Origin: Mytilus californianus
Taxonomy: Eukaryota; Mollusca; Bivalvia; Mytilida; Mytilidae
Reading direction: 5' to 3'
NCBI RefSeq assembly: GCF_021869535.1
Contig: NW_026262723.1
Location: forward strand, 87,112,324 to 87,176,323
Length of the DNA stretch: 64,000 nt
In this document: positions 44,902 through 56,339 of the stretch, one piece after another
How positions within the stretch are numbered: the first letter of the stretch is position 1
Layout: every line of letters begins with the position of its first letter
Made by a program: the position numbers and the translations under genes
Notes under the pieces: generated by a model
The model's database searches: none
What the model was told of the DNA's origin: nothing
The model's input: only the letters and a program-made list of their open reading frames with translations

Positions 44902-45900
44902 ATATACTATTTTCATTATTTTTTACTAGTTTGTGAACGTAAGACTTTAGTTTGAATTATTGATATTCAAATGTCTACTTTAGAATACAAATGCTATTAA
45001 AAAAAACCCTACTTGTATGACATTTCAATAACCAAATACAACAAGATGGAACTGCATGTCAGAAGAATTCATATTATCATTTCGGGAACCACATTATTCC
45101 TAAGAAATATTCAAATTTATTGCAATAATTCATATGTTTGCAAATTTCAATCTACAAGAATTTTTTTTCGGATAATAATATTGTTTCAGTGGTCTGTCCT
45201 AAATCATCACCTATAGTAAGGCGTCGTAAATTAAAAAAAAAAGCACATACATTCTGAACAAAGTAAATCGATTTAAATCAAATATGGCTGGATTGTCCTT
45301 TTTCATGTTGTATTAGATGACCTTAACTTGCCCGGTCATTGCCCATTTATACTATTAAATGGAACACTTGAATAATATAGCAATATTGGTCATTTTTATA
45401 GCATTTACATAACATATTTACTTAAATATTGAATATAGCTATATTATTGGCCTTTTTACTACGGAGTTGGAGGATTCATCAATTTACAAAGATTGCTTGA
45501 TTCTATTGTAAATGTTCGGAAACACAGTAGGGTACTGATTTCCGTATGCGCAGCACATACTTCACGGACAGTTTTCATTACGCTCGAGAAAAAAGATTAG
45601 AAAGGCAAACATATAAAATGTTTGAAAGCATAAAAAACCTGAAGGACAAAACGCAAGCAGCAAAAACCGTCAAAGTTCAACTTTGATAGAAAGAGTAACA
45701 TCATCTGACAAGTATACCCGAGACCAACAATTAAAAAAAATCTAAATTTTAAACATTTGAGAAATTAAAAGTCTTAGAGATTGAATATTTTAAACATTTT
45801 TTCATAGAATTGTTTTTGCTTAAAATTTGGTGTCCGTAACTATAAATGCAACTTTACCTTAATATATCGCAATGTCTTGTCAACCGTTACCCTAAGTATA
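44902..45900. other. probable GPCR intron sequence
   Basis: No exon with TM3 landmarks was found here. No clear repeat was recognised in this first kilobase after the donor. The intron may extend past the end of the window. Confidence 0.4.
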
Positions 45901-45907
45901 TATAATA

Positions 45908-46437
45908 GTTATTTTTCTATTTATCTTTCTATCTATAATATATAAATGGTCGTATACATTTTTTTAGGGAAAAAGACAGGAACATTCATGTAATAGGTAA
46001 ATTAAGAGTGCGAAAAATTTTGCACCAGCAAAATCTGTCAAGACTAGGAACAGAAATATGGTCACTACATGCATGACTTCCTCCGACCGACAGTAAAACC
46101 CTTGCCAAAGTGGGGCGTCCGTTTGGCTGTGCGGGAGGTACGAGTACGCAGCCATGTCCGGTCAGGATGGGGCACGTCAAGAAACCTCTTTGAGGGGTCC
46201 GTAGGTAGCCTCTTGCAAGGCAAAATTTCTGGCCCTATCCAATTTCCCCTCATTTTCTAGTTGCAGTCTAAATTTCCCCGATCTTCATCCCGGACGGCCT
46301 CTATTACAGGATCTACCTAATGTATTTATTATTAATTTGTTCTCGTCCTGAACATGCATGAAATATTTGCCACTGGATGTTAAGCAATGAGGAACGATGT
46401 AATATATATATTATATATAGATAGATAAATAGAAAAA
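45908..46437. repeat. short AT/GATA inverted repeat flanking the left F copy
   Basis: TTATTTTTCTATTTATCTTT (about 45909) and, inverted, AGATAGATAAATAGAAAAAT (about 46418) bracket the left copy of repeat F. They may be microsatellite arms or the true ends of a larger foldback unit. Confidence 0.55.
45947..46388 (+). repeat. inverted-repeat left arm (repeat F)
   Basis: It starts TGGTCGTATACATTTTTTTA and includes ACCAGCAAAATCTGTCAAGA, AGTGGGGCGTCCGTTTGGCT, CATGTCCGGTCAGGATGGGG, GAGGGGTCCGTAGGTAGCCT, CATCCCGGACGGCCTCTATT and the CTGGATGTTAAGCAAT end. It is the reverse complement of 46987-47422. Frames within it on both strands are mutual shadows without family resemblance. Confidence 0.9.
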
Positions 46438-46986
46438 TAAACATTTAATATAAATAAGTGATTTATCTTAAATACATTGCTAACAATATAATTTACTATT
46501 TTGTCATTTGCCCCATAAAATTTCATATGATTTTAAATATTCAATTCTTTCCATATACTAGTATATTTGTTTCGAAAAAATTCTTTTGTGGTAAAGATCT
46601 GTCTCTTTATTTTGTGGAATCTGGCGATTCTTTCAAAATTTTGTTGCTTTGAAAACCGGTAGCGAACACCGTATAATAAGATTCAATGCTGTGAAATACG
46701 ATAGTTCCACATCGTATGGTATTTTAGTGCTTATATTCAAATATCCATCTGTCCCTTGTTGTAAAATTCTGCGCTCACTCACACAATCTAACCATATAGT
46801 TTCGTTTATCATGATTTATTTTTACTGTTGTCGGAACAAGCTGGAAAAAAAGAAGGCGCTACAACCAAGTATATATGCCCCTTTCGAACTTTCACAGTGA
46901 ATTAAAAATGTTATTATTATTATCCCAATACTTTATGATTATTTATACTTTCGTCGTTCCAGACTGAACGGATAAATTAATTGTTG

Positions 46987-47422
46987 ATTGCTTAACATCC
47001 AGTGGCAAATATTTCATGCATGTTCAGGACAAGAACAAATTAATAATAAATACATAAGGTAGATCCTGTAATAAAGGCCGTCCGGGATGAAGATCGGGAA
47101 AATTTAGACTGCCACTAGAAAATGAGGGGAAATTGGATAGGGCCAGAAATTTTGTCTTGCAACAGGCTACCTACGGACCCCTCAAAAAGGTTTTTGACGT
47201 GCCACATTCTGACCGGACATGGCAGCGTACTTGTACCTCCCGCACAGCCAAATGGACGCCCCACTTTGGCAAGGGTTTTACTGCCGGTCGGAGGAAGACA
47301 TGTAGTGACCATATTTCTGTTCCTAGTCTGGACAGATTTTGTTGGTGCAAAATTTTTCGCACTCTTAATTTACCTATTACATGAATGTTCCTGTCTTTTC
47401 CCTAAAAAAATTTATACGACCA
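46987..47422 (-). repeat. inverted-repeat right arm (repeat F)
   Basis: This is the partner of 45947-46388 in opposite orientation, about 90% identical by eye. The two arms flank a 598-bp unique AT-rich spacer. The first bases (ATTGCTTAACATCCAGTGGC) and last bases (TTTATACGACCA) mark the limits of the pairing. Confidence 0.9.
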
Positions 47423-47749
47423 CTTTCCTTGCTCTTTCTTTTCGGTAACAACAAGTTAGTATAAATCTTATAAAATCGTCAAATGTTTACCAAACATTAG
47501 TAATAAACGAAATTTGTTTTGCATGTGTGCGTTTAGCCTTCAAACTGTTTACATTAGCAAATCCTACCTCCATAATAATGCGCAATATGTCTTCTACACA
47601 TTTATTGATCGCTATATTTAAAGTTTAGTGCCAAATATTTATATTATTTATTTATAACATGTCAATATGATACTAATATGAAACCCTCTTTGTAATTATC
47701 TGATACGCCGAGCGAGAAGTTTGTTGTGTGCTTGCTCAGTTGACATGTC

Positions 47750-48175
47750 ATTCGAACATCTCATTCTCACATTGAGCCGACCAGTCTTTGCTCCCACTCC
47801 GAAATGGTACATGCTAAGTAGGAAAGTTGCAAATTCCATTTGAATATCTCGTTTTTGTTTGATCTTATTGTTCAGTGGCAAATATTTCATCTTTATTCAG
47901 TACTAGAACAAATTCTGAAAAGTGACTCGACAGGGTTGTATGGAGGGATGTTTTGACTGGTATTGGAAAAAGGGTATGCTGCATTTGGACATAAATGTAA
48001 CGTAGCAAAAGGCCATCTACTAGCCTTTTAATGTTTTAATAGTTCTTTAACGTACAGAGGGCAATACACTCATCACACGAGAACTCGATTTAATTTCCCA
48101 ATTCTGACTGGACGTGGTTGCGTATTTATACACCGTGCACAGCCAAACACTGACAATGCCTTGGTCTGAATGTCG
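47750..48175 (-). repeat. diverged SINE/repeat F mosaic
   Basis: GAGCCGACCAGTCTTTGCTC is shared with the SINE at 40190-40505; AGTGGCAAATATTTCATC and TTCTGACTGGACGTGGTTGC with CACCGTGCACAGCC are shared with repeat F. The pieces are spaced out, so this is an old mosaic rather than one clean insertion. Confidence 0.55.
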
Positions 48176-49080
48176 GACAGGTTCGGCTGACAACATGCAA
48201 TACCCAGTCAACCCTTGGGTTTCCTTTGTTTTACTTAGCATTATCGTGATTACCCCACGACCTCTAGCAAACGAGACGAGCACTATACCTTCACATTGGT
48301 TAGAAATATGTTGAATATATTTACTTAACTGAAAGCGTTACAGAATATAGCAGTTTTAACCCAATATATCAACTATGACATGTTTATGACGCCATATTCA
48401 TACCACAATTGAATTTTAAGCTCATAAGTGACCATACTCATGTATTAATAAATTGAAAAAATAATAAGGGGGAGGGTAGAGACCAATAATTGCCTTATAA
48501 GATCCTTTCCTTATTTTGGTTAAAAGGAGATATGTGATTTATGTCAAATTAATTTTAAGTCTGCAGGATTTTTTTTTAATTTTATGTTTAATTTTGATTC
48601 CTTAGTTTTCCGATATATGATAATGTTCACATCGCAGAGCCATTGTATTAATCTAAGATAACCGAGAAAAAAGGACAAAGTTAGTATTTAGAGAGTTGTT
48701 CAACTTTATTAAATTTTCATATGAGCTTCCTTTAGACATTGATTCAGTAATTATCTGGAACAATTTCCGCTTTTCTGAACTGAATGGATTATCTGTACTG
48801 AATGGATTCTCCTTACCTACAATTCTACTGAAGACAGTAGTATTCGATATCTAATGAATTTGTGTCAAATCAGAATTTGATTAAAGTAAGACAATTAAAC
48901 AAGTATAAAGGAGACAAATGAAAGATTAAGAATAAACTTGACCATTTTATTATCCTTGCAGTATATCCATCTTTTGATAAAAGTAAATTGTTGAACATCG
49001 TTTATTGAGTCAGTTTAATCTCAAATAACAAAGGTGTCTTTATTTTATGCCATAGGAAAATTATTTGAAACAGTTCCCTG

Positions 49081-49405
49081 TGGGATGTACAAGTTCGCGG
49101 CCACGTCCGGTCAGAATGGGGACGTTAAATCCGATGCCTCGTGTAGAGAGAGTGCCACGCTCTTTGCACGTTAAGAACCCTTGCAACAACTCGTGAGGGG
49201 TCCGTAGGTAGCCTGTTGCAAGGCAAAATTTCTATCCCTATCCAATTTACCCTCATTTTCCCGTGGCAGTCCAAATCTCCCCGACCTTCATCCCGGACGG
49301 CCTCTATTACAGGACCTACCTTCTGTATATAATTTATTGTTAATTTGTTCTCGTCCTGAACATGCATAACATGTTTGCCACTGGACGTTAAGCAACCAAG
49401 AATCA
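49081..49405 (+). repeat. dispersed repeat F (third copy)
   Basis: CCACGTCCGGTCAGAATGGG, GTTAAATCCGATGCCTCGTG, CAAGGCAAAATTTCTATCCC, CATCCCGGACGGCCTCTATT and GCCACTGGACGTTAAGCAA are present. It has the same orientation as the left arm at 45947-46388 but carries a GATGCCTCGTGTAGAGAGAG segment that both arms lack, so the arms derive from a deleted subtype. Confidence 0.8.
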
Positions 49406-50504
49406 ATCAAAGGAACAGTTCCCTCAGAAAATTTTCTCGCATGCTAGTTTAGAAAAGAACACAAAGGCAATTTCATGGATTGTTCCTGGTTATTTGCTTG
49501 TTTACGATACCGAAATACATGACTGCTCTTTATACTGCTTTTGATACTTTATTTCTGAATCAGAAACTCAACAGTATCCTCGTCTCATGGGTTTTCGTGC
49601 TATTAAGAATGCATTGTGACGTCACAATTTCCATTGAAAAAGCATGCATAGTACATGTACGAATTCATATGACGTACGAAAACATATGATCTGACCATAT
49701 AGGTGTTGACGACAACCACACCGTGTGGAAAAAGGCAACACGACGACGTCGTATATCTCGCACTATCGAGGTTTGTTGTAGGCGAATCTTAAAACTATAA
49801 TAGTAAATTAAAAGCCTTTGAAGTATTTAACACCCATTGACTTAATATCAATTCACGGAGATCTAAAATATTCAACGGCAATATTTAAGAAGCTGCATTA
49901 GTTTTTATACCAATTCAAGCTATTTCTTTTGTTTTGCTGACTAATATAACTAATTAAGTATATTGTCCTCAATTAACAAAACATTATTATATTTTAAAAT
50001 AGATGTTTTATATTGAAAGTTTCTGTAAATAGTATTCTTATAAAAGTATCATATGACGTTCGGTGAGGCAATTTGGATTTTAATTGCAGACTTTTCCTAC
50101 CTTTGATTATCACCATATAAATGACAATGGTACCTGTAAAGTCATGATTCTGAATATAGCTGTTAATTGTACATTCAGCGTCAGGGTGACGTATGAATTA
50201 GCACAAGGTCCCATAACGACGACATGCATTGACATAATTTGAAAAGTTAATGGATTAGAAAATTGACCTGTTCCGATATTTTTTTTAATTGTCTGACGGT
50301 TAGACAATATACATTTAATAATACGGTAGTTGATGTCTAAGAACAAGAAATTACTCCTCATTGAACATATTTAATCAAAGAGTTACAAAGCTACAATCAC
50401 ATATAAACAGAAACTGCTGGCCCTTTCGGAGCATTTGAGTTAAGATTTTGTTTTTGGTAGAGTTCGTGTTACTGCATCTTTAGATTGTTGTGTAGTTTTT
50501 GTTT

Positions 50505-50625
50505 TAGACTGTCCGTTGATCTGTATTCTTCTTTCCATAGTACTGCCTGTCTATCTGTGTTCTTTTTTCCATAGTACTGTCTGTTCATCTGGGTTCTGCT
50601 TTCCATAGTGTTGTCTGTGCATCTT
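50505..50625 (+). repeat. ~35-bp tandem repeat
   Basis: About three imperfect units of CTGT(C/T)..ATCTG.(A/G)TTCT followed by TTTCCATAGT(A/G)(C/T)TG occur in succession. No coding potential. Confidence 0.65.
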
Positions 50626-51127
50626 CAACGTTTTGATTTCCCCTCGAGTATCTTATCCCCTTTTTTTCAAACCAGTGAGTTGGATAGACATGATGTCTTT
50701 GTAGCCATATAACACTGGAACATGCAATATCTGTGCTAATTTTATGATAAGAGGCAGCATAACTTTGAGTTAATGCAGAATTTTGATATACAGATTTAAA
50801 CTTTACTTTCAAATGAAAAGTAATTCATACTTGAAGATCTGTGATGGAAATTGGAGTTAAAATTTGTTTATTATACAATTTCTGAAGTGTATTTTTTTTC
50901 AGATATATTTTTATTAATTCTAAATGTTTTATGTTAAAGTGTTTGGTTTATATGAATAAAACGAGATATGTGGTACATGTTATGATACAACAACTCAACA
51001 GCAACTAAAGTCAAGACATATAGAGTTCAACATACAGTCTTCACCAATAGACAAATGTCTATACACGTGTGTCAAGCTCTAAATCGCATAGAGTCTAATA
51101 AATGGTGAATAAATTCTACAACTATAA

Positions 51128-51225
51128 AAGAAGGAGATGTGGTATGATTGCCAATGAGACAACTATCCAACAGAGACCAAATGGTGTTGATTTAAGCAAT
51201 CATAGGTCATCGTACGTGCAGTGGT
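51128..51225 (+). repeat. dispersed repeat C
   Basis: AAGGAGATGTGGTATGATTG, CCAATGAGACAACTATCCAA and CATAGGTCATCGTACG are the first 100 bp of the family; the remainder is missing. Confidence 0.8.
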
Positions 51226-52700
51226 ATAAATACAAACCAGACAACTATCCACAAAAAGACAAAAGTACAAAGATGGAAACAACTAATGTTATCAATTATC
51301 AGCTAATGATTCTGATTCCCCGTAATCCTTCCAAATATATTACTTTATCTAATACTTCTGTCATGTGACGTTGTTAGACTTTTTATAAAAACATATACAT
51401 ACAAATGTTACAGCTATTTATTGGCTGAGTAATTTGTTTCGGCTTTGGATATTTTATTTGTTATTTGTTAATACACGTTGACAGATTTCGAAATTATTTA
51501 GGCATCAGATAGTCAATTACAAAGTAATCCATGTCTAGTCTAGCTTTCATGATTTAAGGAAAACATATTGACTAATATTTGCTACTCATTAAACCGGCCC
51601 ATACATGTATTAGCTAGGTTGATCCGAATTGTCTAATGATTTCCTTTCAATAGTTTGTATTTGCACTTTCCTATTTAAATAGTTAACTAAATTATTACTT
51701 CATAAAAGTTTGCCTCTGAGTACAATTGATGTTAAGAGTAGCAGTGTTTATTCTCGTTCTTAATACAAACCATTTTTAAACTTATGTAACGCAAACTTAT
51801 TTATCGATTAACAGCACATTAAATAATTACATTCAATCAAGTGTTAAAACACGTTCTTAATATAAAATCGAAATTTTTATTCAACCCTACTCGAATTATT
51901 GCGCGTAAAATAATTTCATTCAAACCTGTGTTTAAATGACTTTATAGAATTATAATTAGAAGTAGCTATATTCGACAGCAAAATAACATATTGATGACAT
52001 ATTGTGAAAAAAATGATTGATTTTTCAGAACAGATTTTTGACGTTTCATTTACTTCTCTTGCATTGCTTAGTAGGTTGGCAGCGATATAGGACAGACAGT
52101 TCGACATGCATCAGATCACCTATGGATCACTTAACAATTATAAACTTGCATTTTACATTTACCGAGCTTATCAAGCTTCTTACACGGAGCATACTATTTG
52201 ATGTTCTCATTCCGATAGGATGAGGCAGCGTATTTGTTCATTCTGTATAACCACAACGCACACGCCTTGCATCGGTTATTTCATAGTAGAATAGGATAAT
52301 TCAAGGCGATTTATACAATGAAGCTACATCTTCTGCATCATCGGGGTCTTTTTATGGAAATCAATCCTATAATTCAGAAGAGAGCGATTGTTCGATCGCT
52401 TATTTAAATGTTTCTGGTACGACAAAATCAAAGTTGCATGCGTACAGCTTCCTAATGAAGTAGGGGTACATACATGCTACCTATATATATGTATGGTTTA
52501 TGCATGTTTTATAAATCAATATAGGTCTATAATATAAATTGTTTTTGAACTTAATCATTAAACACATCTGCATTCAAAAATACTCATTTTCAGACTGTAT
52601 TTCAATGTACTTTTATCATCTGCTTAATTTCATGTGTCAGATGTCAGACTGCGTAAAACGCGTGTGGGATGAACAAATTCGGTTCTATCGTATGTTTAAT
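51226..52700. other. AT-rich non-coding stretch
   Basis: No supportable feature seen. Confidence 0.45.
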
Positions 52701-53155
52701 AGTAATACTGTAGTTTATCCCCGGCTTAGTATATTTCTAGGAGTGTGATTGGTTAACGCACGTCGTTACAAAACCCATAGCCCCTGGGTGTTGCTAACCC
52801 ATATCCCCGGACGTAGCTACCCATTACATCGGGGAATTTCACGCGCGTTTTCCTTAGTTCCATGGTTGTTCCTTATGAAATATCGAACTCTGTAGATTTT
52901 CCATGATGTCTGTATAATTAAATACTTAATCCACTAACGATTTTATCTTATTATATCGATTATTTGCACTCATTTTAGTAAATGCATCACTATGCAGCCA
53001 CATTGTCAATGAATGGTACTACTGACCTAGCTATGCAAATGACCCACGTTGACGTCACACCGTTTATGATGTAACTCTCACAACATTGCGCGCCAAATTC
53101 GACCCATTTCAGTTTCTCTGTCTCTAGTTTAAAAACGTCTTATATTTGTCTACCT

Positions 53156-53184
53156 GTAGGGTTCTACCAAAGGTAGTACCCTAC
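53156..53184. repeat. 13-bp hairpin GTAGGGTTCTACC
   Basis: GTAGGGTTCTACC, an AAA loop and GGTAGTACCCTAC pair at 12 of 13 positions. It sits 140 bp upstream of the larger hairpin at 53325-53464 and may belong to the same element. Confidence 0.8.
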
Positions 53185-53324
53185 ACCCCGATAAAAATAT
53201 GTCAAATTCCCAAATTTCAATAAAAGATATTTAAAAAATGAAAAAAACGTTGCTTTCACGTTAAACTTTGTGGTCGAATTTCTCTAAAAATCGCCAGATT
53301 TAGACTAAGACCGGGGATAAATTC

Positions 53325-53464
53325 GTTATCTACGTTCATATCCGTAGATATGGATATTTTAACACCCTTCAGTACCCTGTACACCCTTCGGCTGCGCCTC
53401 AGGGTGTACTTGGATACTTCAGGATGTTAAAATATCCATATCTACGGATATGAACGTAGATAAC
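53325..53464. repeat. perfect 40-bp inverted repeat, 140-bp hairpin
   Basis: The arm 53325-53364 (GTTATCTACGTTCATATCCG then TAGATATGGATATTTTAACA) is matched exactly, 40 of 40, by the reverse complement of 53425-53464. Inside, GTACACCCT (53379-53387) pairs with AGGGTGTAC (53401-53409) around a 13-nt loop, TCGGCTGCGCCTC. The whole 140 bp can therefore fold as one long stem. Confidence 0.95.
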
Positions 53465-53790
53465 TTATAATATTCGGTGTTCAAATTTTAAATTTAATTA
53501 TTTTCATATTTACGGAAACATTTATTGTAATGCCGGTGTTTGCTTAAAAAAGGTGGAGTCCTCGTCGCTTGCAAATGTATAACCCCAAACAGAAATATAA
53601 ATCAACAAATTGCATTCAAATCGTATTCAAATCTCTTTCAAATCGTGATTCTGCTATTTGTTAGTACCATTTGCTTGCGATTCATTAAACAAATTATAAA
53701 CAAATCAGAATTCGCCAAATTCCCAAAAAATGATTTCATTGTGATTTCTTTCAATTGTATGATATGTAAGCAATTTGTTTCTGTTTTTGT

Positions 53791-53980
53791 GTGATTTCTT
53801 TATGATTTGTTAACTTAGAATATCGTATGAAATGATTTGAAAAAGATTTGTTAACTTTGTTAGCTAAAATGGTGTGATTTCGTTATGATTTGTTTACTTA
53901 GAATATCATATGAAATGACTTGAAAATGATTTGTTAACTTTGTTAGCTATCATGGTGTGATTCATTGATGATTTGTTACG
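53791..53980 (+). repeat. 83-bp tandem repeat
   Basis: Units begin with GTGATTTC at 53791 and 53874, and a partial third starts at 53957. Shared segments include TTAGAATATC(G/A)TATGAAATGA and GATTTGTTAACTTTGTTAGC. Confidence 0.85.
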
Positions 53981-54339
53981 ATGAATACAATGTTGTTGCA
54001 TTCGGATTTTCTGGGTTTATCTATATCTCTGACATCCGGTTGAGATCAAATTCAAATTTCAAATACTGTTCTATATTAACTGAACAAAGAAGGTTGCAAG
54101 ATGAAGAGTAAAATATACTATCAATGATGACATGCAGTGTTACATCCCAGCTCCTTTGTTCTACCAGGGGTGATCTGAGCCGGATCATCCCTACCAGATC
54201 AACCAAGCTTAAGTTTCTTTGTTTTGCATGCTTTCCTTTGTTTTGCAACATTTTGGCGGGTATGCCTAATCCACAATAAAACTTAGAATTATTCTTATAA
54301 AGGATAGAATAAAGACACACTTTCAAAATTTATGTAGAA

Positions 54340-54420
54340 AAAATCCATTGTCTATGCTGGGATTCGAACTCAAGACCTTTAGCATATCAACCCACGACAC
54401 ATACCCCTACACCAGGACGA
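54340..54420 (-). repeat. tRNA-like sequence (SINE head or tRNA relic)
   Basis: On the minus strand there is CCTGGTGTAGGGGTATGTGT (A box) and CTTGAGTTCGAATCCCAG (B box) with tRNA-like spacing. The acceptor arms do not pair well, so I do not call a functional tRNA. No SINE tail was recognised next to it. Confidence 0.5.
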
Positions 54421-54623
54421 CTGGATACCAATTCTCAGTTATTTAATATATTTAAAGGAAGTAAGATATTTTCAAAAGTGGGGCGAGTTGTTCGGGGGTC
54501 ATAAAGGGTATATATTATATAGTAATATATAAAGTATATTGTATTGGTTGTGTGGCGTTCTAAACTAGATTTTATGAATTGTAAATGGTTTTTCGTCTAA
54601 TCTAAAACAGCTGGGATGTAAAA

Positions 54624-54720
54624 TAGTTATCCCATTCAGACTTGGTGTCTCAATGTTAGATCACCCTCTGGCCTCCGGGCTGATCTTACACTAACACACC
54701 GCGTCCTCATGGGATAACTA
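54624..54720. mobile_element. 97-bp foldback element with TAGTTATCCCAT ends
   Basis: TAGTTATCCCAT at the left is matched exactly by ATGGGATAACTA at the right. The interior (GTTAGATCACCCTCTGGCCT, CCGGGCTGATCTTACACTAA) contains further partial complementarity (GATCACCCTCTGGCCTCCGGGCTGATC region). It resembles a miniature transposable element. Confidence 0.65.
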
Positions 54721-55394
54721 TAATGATTACGTAAATATCTCAGTCATTAACTTATTATTTCACACATTCAATTAATACTATTCAAACATATTAAAGGTGT
54801 TAACCTTTTAAATTCAGAAACTGTGCATTTCAGCAGAGACATATAATACATGTCTCTGATTTCAGTATCTCGTAATAATTTTGTACTGTCAGGATTAATT
54901 TTCAAAATAAAAATGTGTAAAAGACGTGTAAATTTAACAGATCGAGACATGCAAATAAAGACTAGCTTCCCGAGTCAGCAGACAAAATTCACTGGCAAGT
55001 TTTATGTTTTAATTTTTCATGATGTTTACTGGCCAGGTCCAGGGCAGTAAGGGCATATCTACATTAGCAGATTTGGACCCAGACTAAGACCTATCGCCTA
55101 TATGACATCCTTTTAGTGAACGTGGTTGCCTATGTGTTTGTCAAATCTTGTTAGAGTCAAATTCGGGAGAAGTAAGAGAAACAGAGGGAACAGTTCGTCC
55201 CTCATGGCAACCAGAGATAGTAATCCCTTAACATTAATAACAATCAGAGGAGTAGCTAAGGTAAAATGAAGACAAGTGCACTTCAAAGTTTGGGGGTCTC
55301 AGGGGCAGAAAATATTTTTGATCTAGATGTAAATGATTTAATCTGAGAATTAATGATTGATACCAATTTATTGACGATTTGATTGTGATTTCAT

Positions 55395-55585
55395 CTTGAG
55401 GTAGGAATGTGGTTTACTTCTGATTTGTTAATAATTTGATAACAATTTGTTTATAGTTTTTTTACAATTTGAAAACAATGTGTTTGTGATTTGCTTGAGG
55501 TAGGAATATGATTTACTTCTAATTTGTTAAAGATTTGATATAAATTTGTTTATAGTTTCTTTACAATTTGAAAACAAAATTTCCA
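55395..55585 (+). repeat. 99-bp tandem repeat, two copies
   Basis: CTTGAGGTAGGAAT(G/A)TG(G/A)TTT and TTTACAATTTGAAAACAA recur at an offset of 99 bp (55395 and 55494). Confidence 0.85.
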
Positions 55586-55595
55586 GCTCATAAAA

Positions 55596-55668
55596 ATTCA
55601 ACAAAGATACCAGGATTGTAGTTTTAAAAAGCAAGATGCGCATTTAGTCTTTTTGAAATATAAATGAG
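55596..55668 (-). repeat. dispersed repeat A (inverted, degraded)
   Basis: ACCAGGATTGTAGTTTTAAA and AGATGCGCATTTAGTCTTTT resemble the inverted 3' half of repeat A. Confidence 0.45.
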
Positions 55669-55984
55669 TTTTACCTAAGGATGCAACCCCCTCGGGCAAA
55701 GTTGACCTTAGACGGTTTTAGTTGTTCTATTTATGCCTTTTCGTTTATGCAATCTCCAACGTTATATAGTTTGATCTTCCGAACTTTTGGTCTCGAGCAT
55801 ACGGAACTGAAGACGGTTACTTAAGATACATTGGTTGTGTGCAGGGAAACATATCATTTTTTAGTTGTACATGTTTATAGCATATCTCATATTTTTGGAT
55901 ACACAACCCTCCCTGAGCACCAGCTACAATAACCAATTTTTTATTTGAATTCGTATCGCATAAGTTTTTTTAGTCTACCTTATT

Positions 55985-56335
55985 TCTAGTGGTGAAGTTG
56001 AAGTCATCCCTTGAGAAGTTTTACGGGCACCAGCAGTGTTGGTTGACCGTTATTGAATATCTGTCCCAGATGACTACGTATATTTTCAAATTTCTCGTAG
56101 CCATTATCCCGTACTCTTTTCACCAATTGTGGCATCCCACACCGAATTTGAACTTATTATTAGCAACCCGACGAACGCCACATGTGGAGCAGGATATCTT
56201 TTCCGTTCAGGAGCACCTGATTTCAACCCGGTTTTTGATGGGGTTCGCATTGTTCAATCTTTAGTTTTTTATAAAATATCTTTCGGAATGTTGTTTGTCT
56301 CGTCGTTTTTCGTTTAATTGTCATGATTTTGTAGG
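55985..56335 (+). pseudogene. Penelope-like RT 3' end plus untranslated tail
   Basis: The plus strand reads VVKLKSSLEKFYGHQQCWLT and then SQMTTYIF, the last about 35 codons of the mussel Penelope-like RT (compare the minus-strand HELVDRHGISVSHMTTDMFP at 2872-2935). The 3' block CACCAATTGTGGCATCCCAC, GCCACATGTGGAGCAGGATA, GGAGCACCTGATTTCAACCC and GTTTGTCTCGTCGTTTTTCG follows. It is therefore a strongly 5'-truncated copy in plus orientation. Confidence 0.75.
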
Positions 56336-56339
56336 TCTT

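Noticed and set aside
46065..47448. Many overlapping frames of 60-108 codons
   Set aside because: They are mirror and strand shadows of the moderately GC-rich repeat F arms.
54340..54420. Functional tRNA gene
   Set aside because: A and B boxes are present but acceptor-stem pairing is poor and the anticodon arm is unclear.
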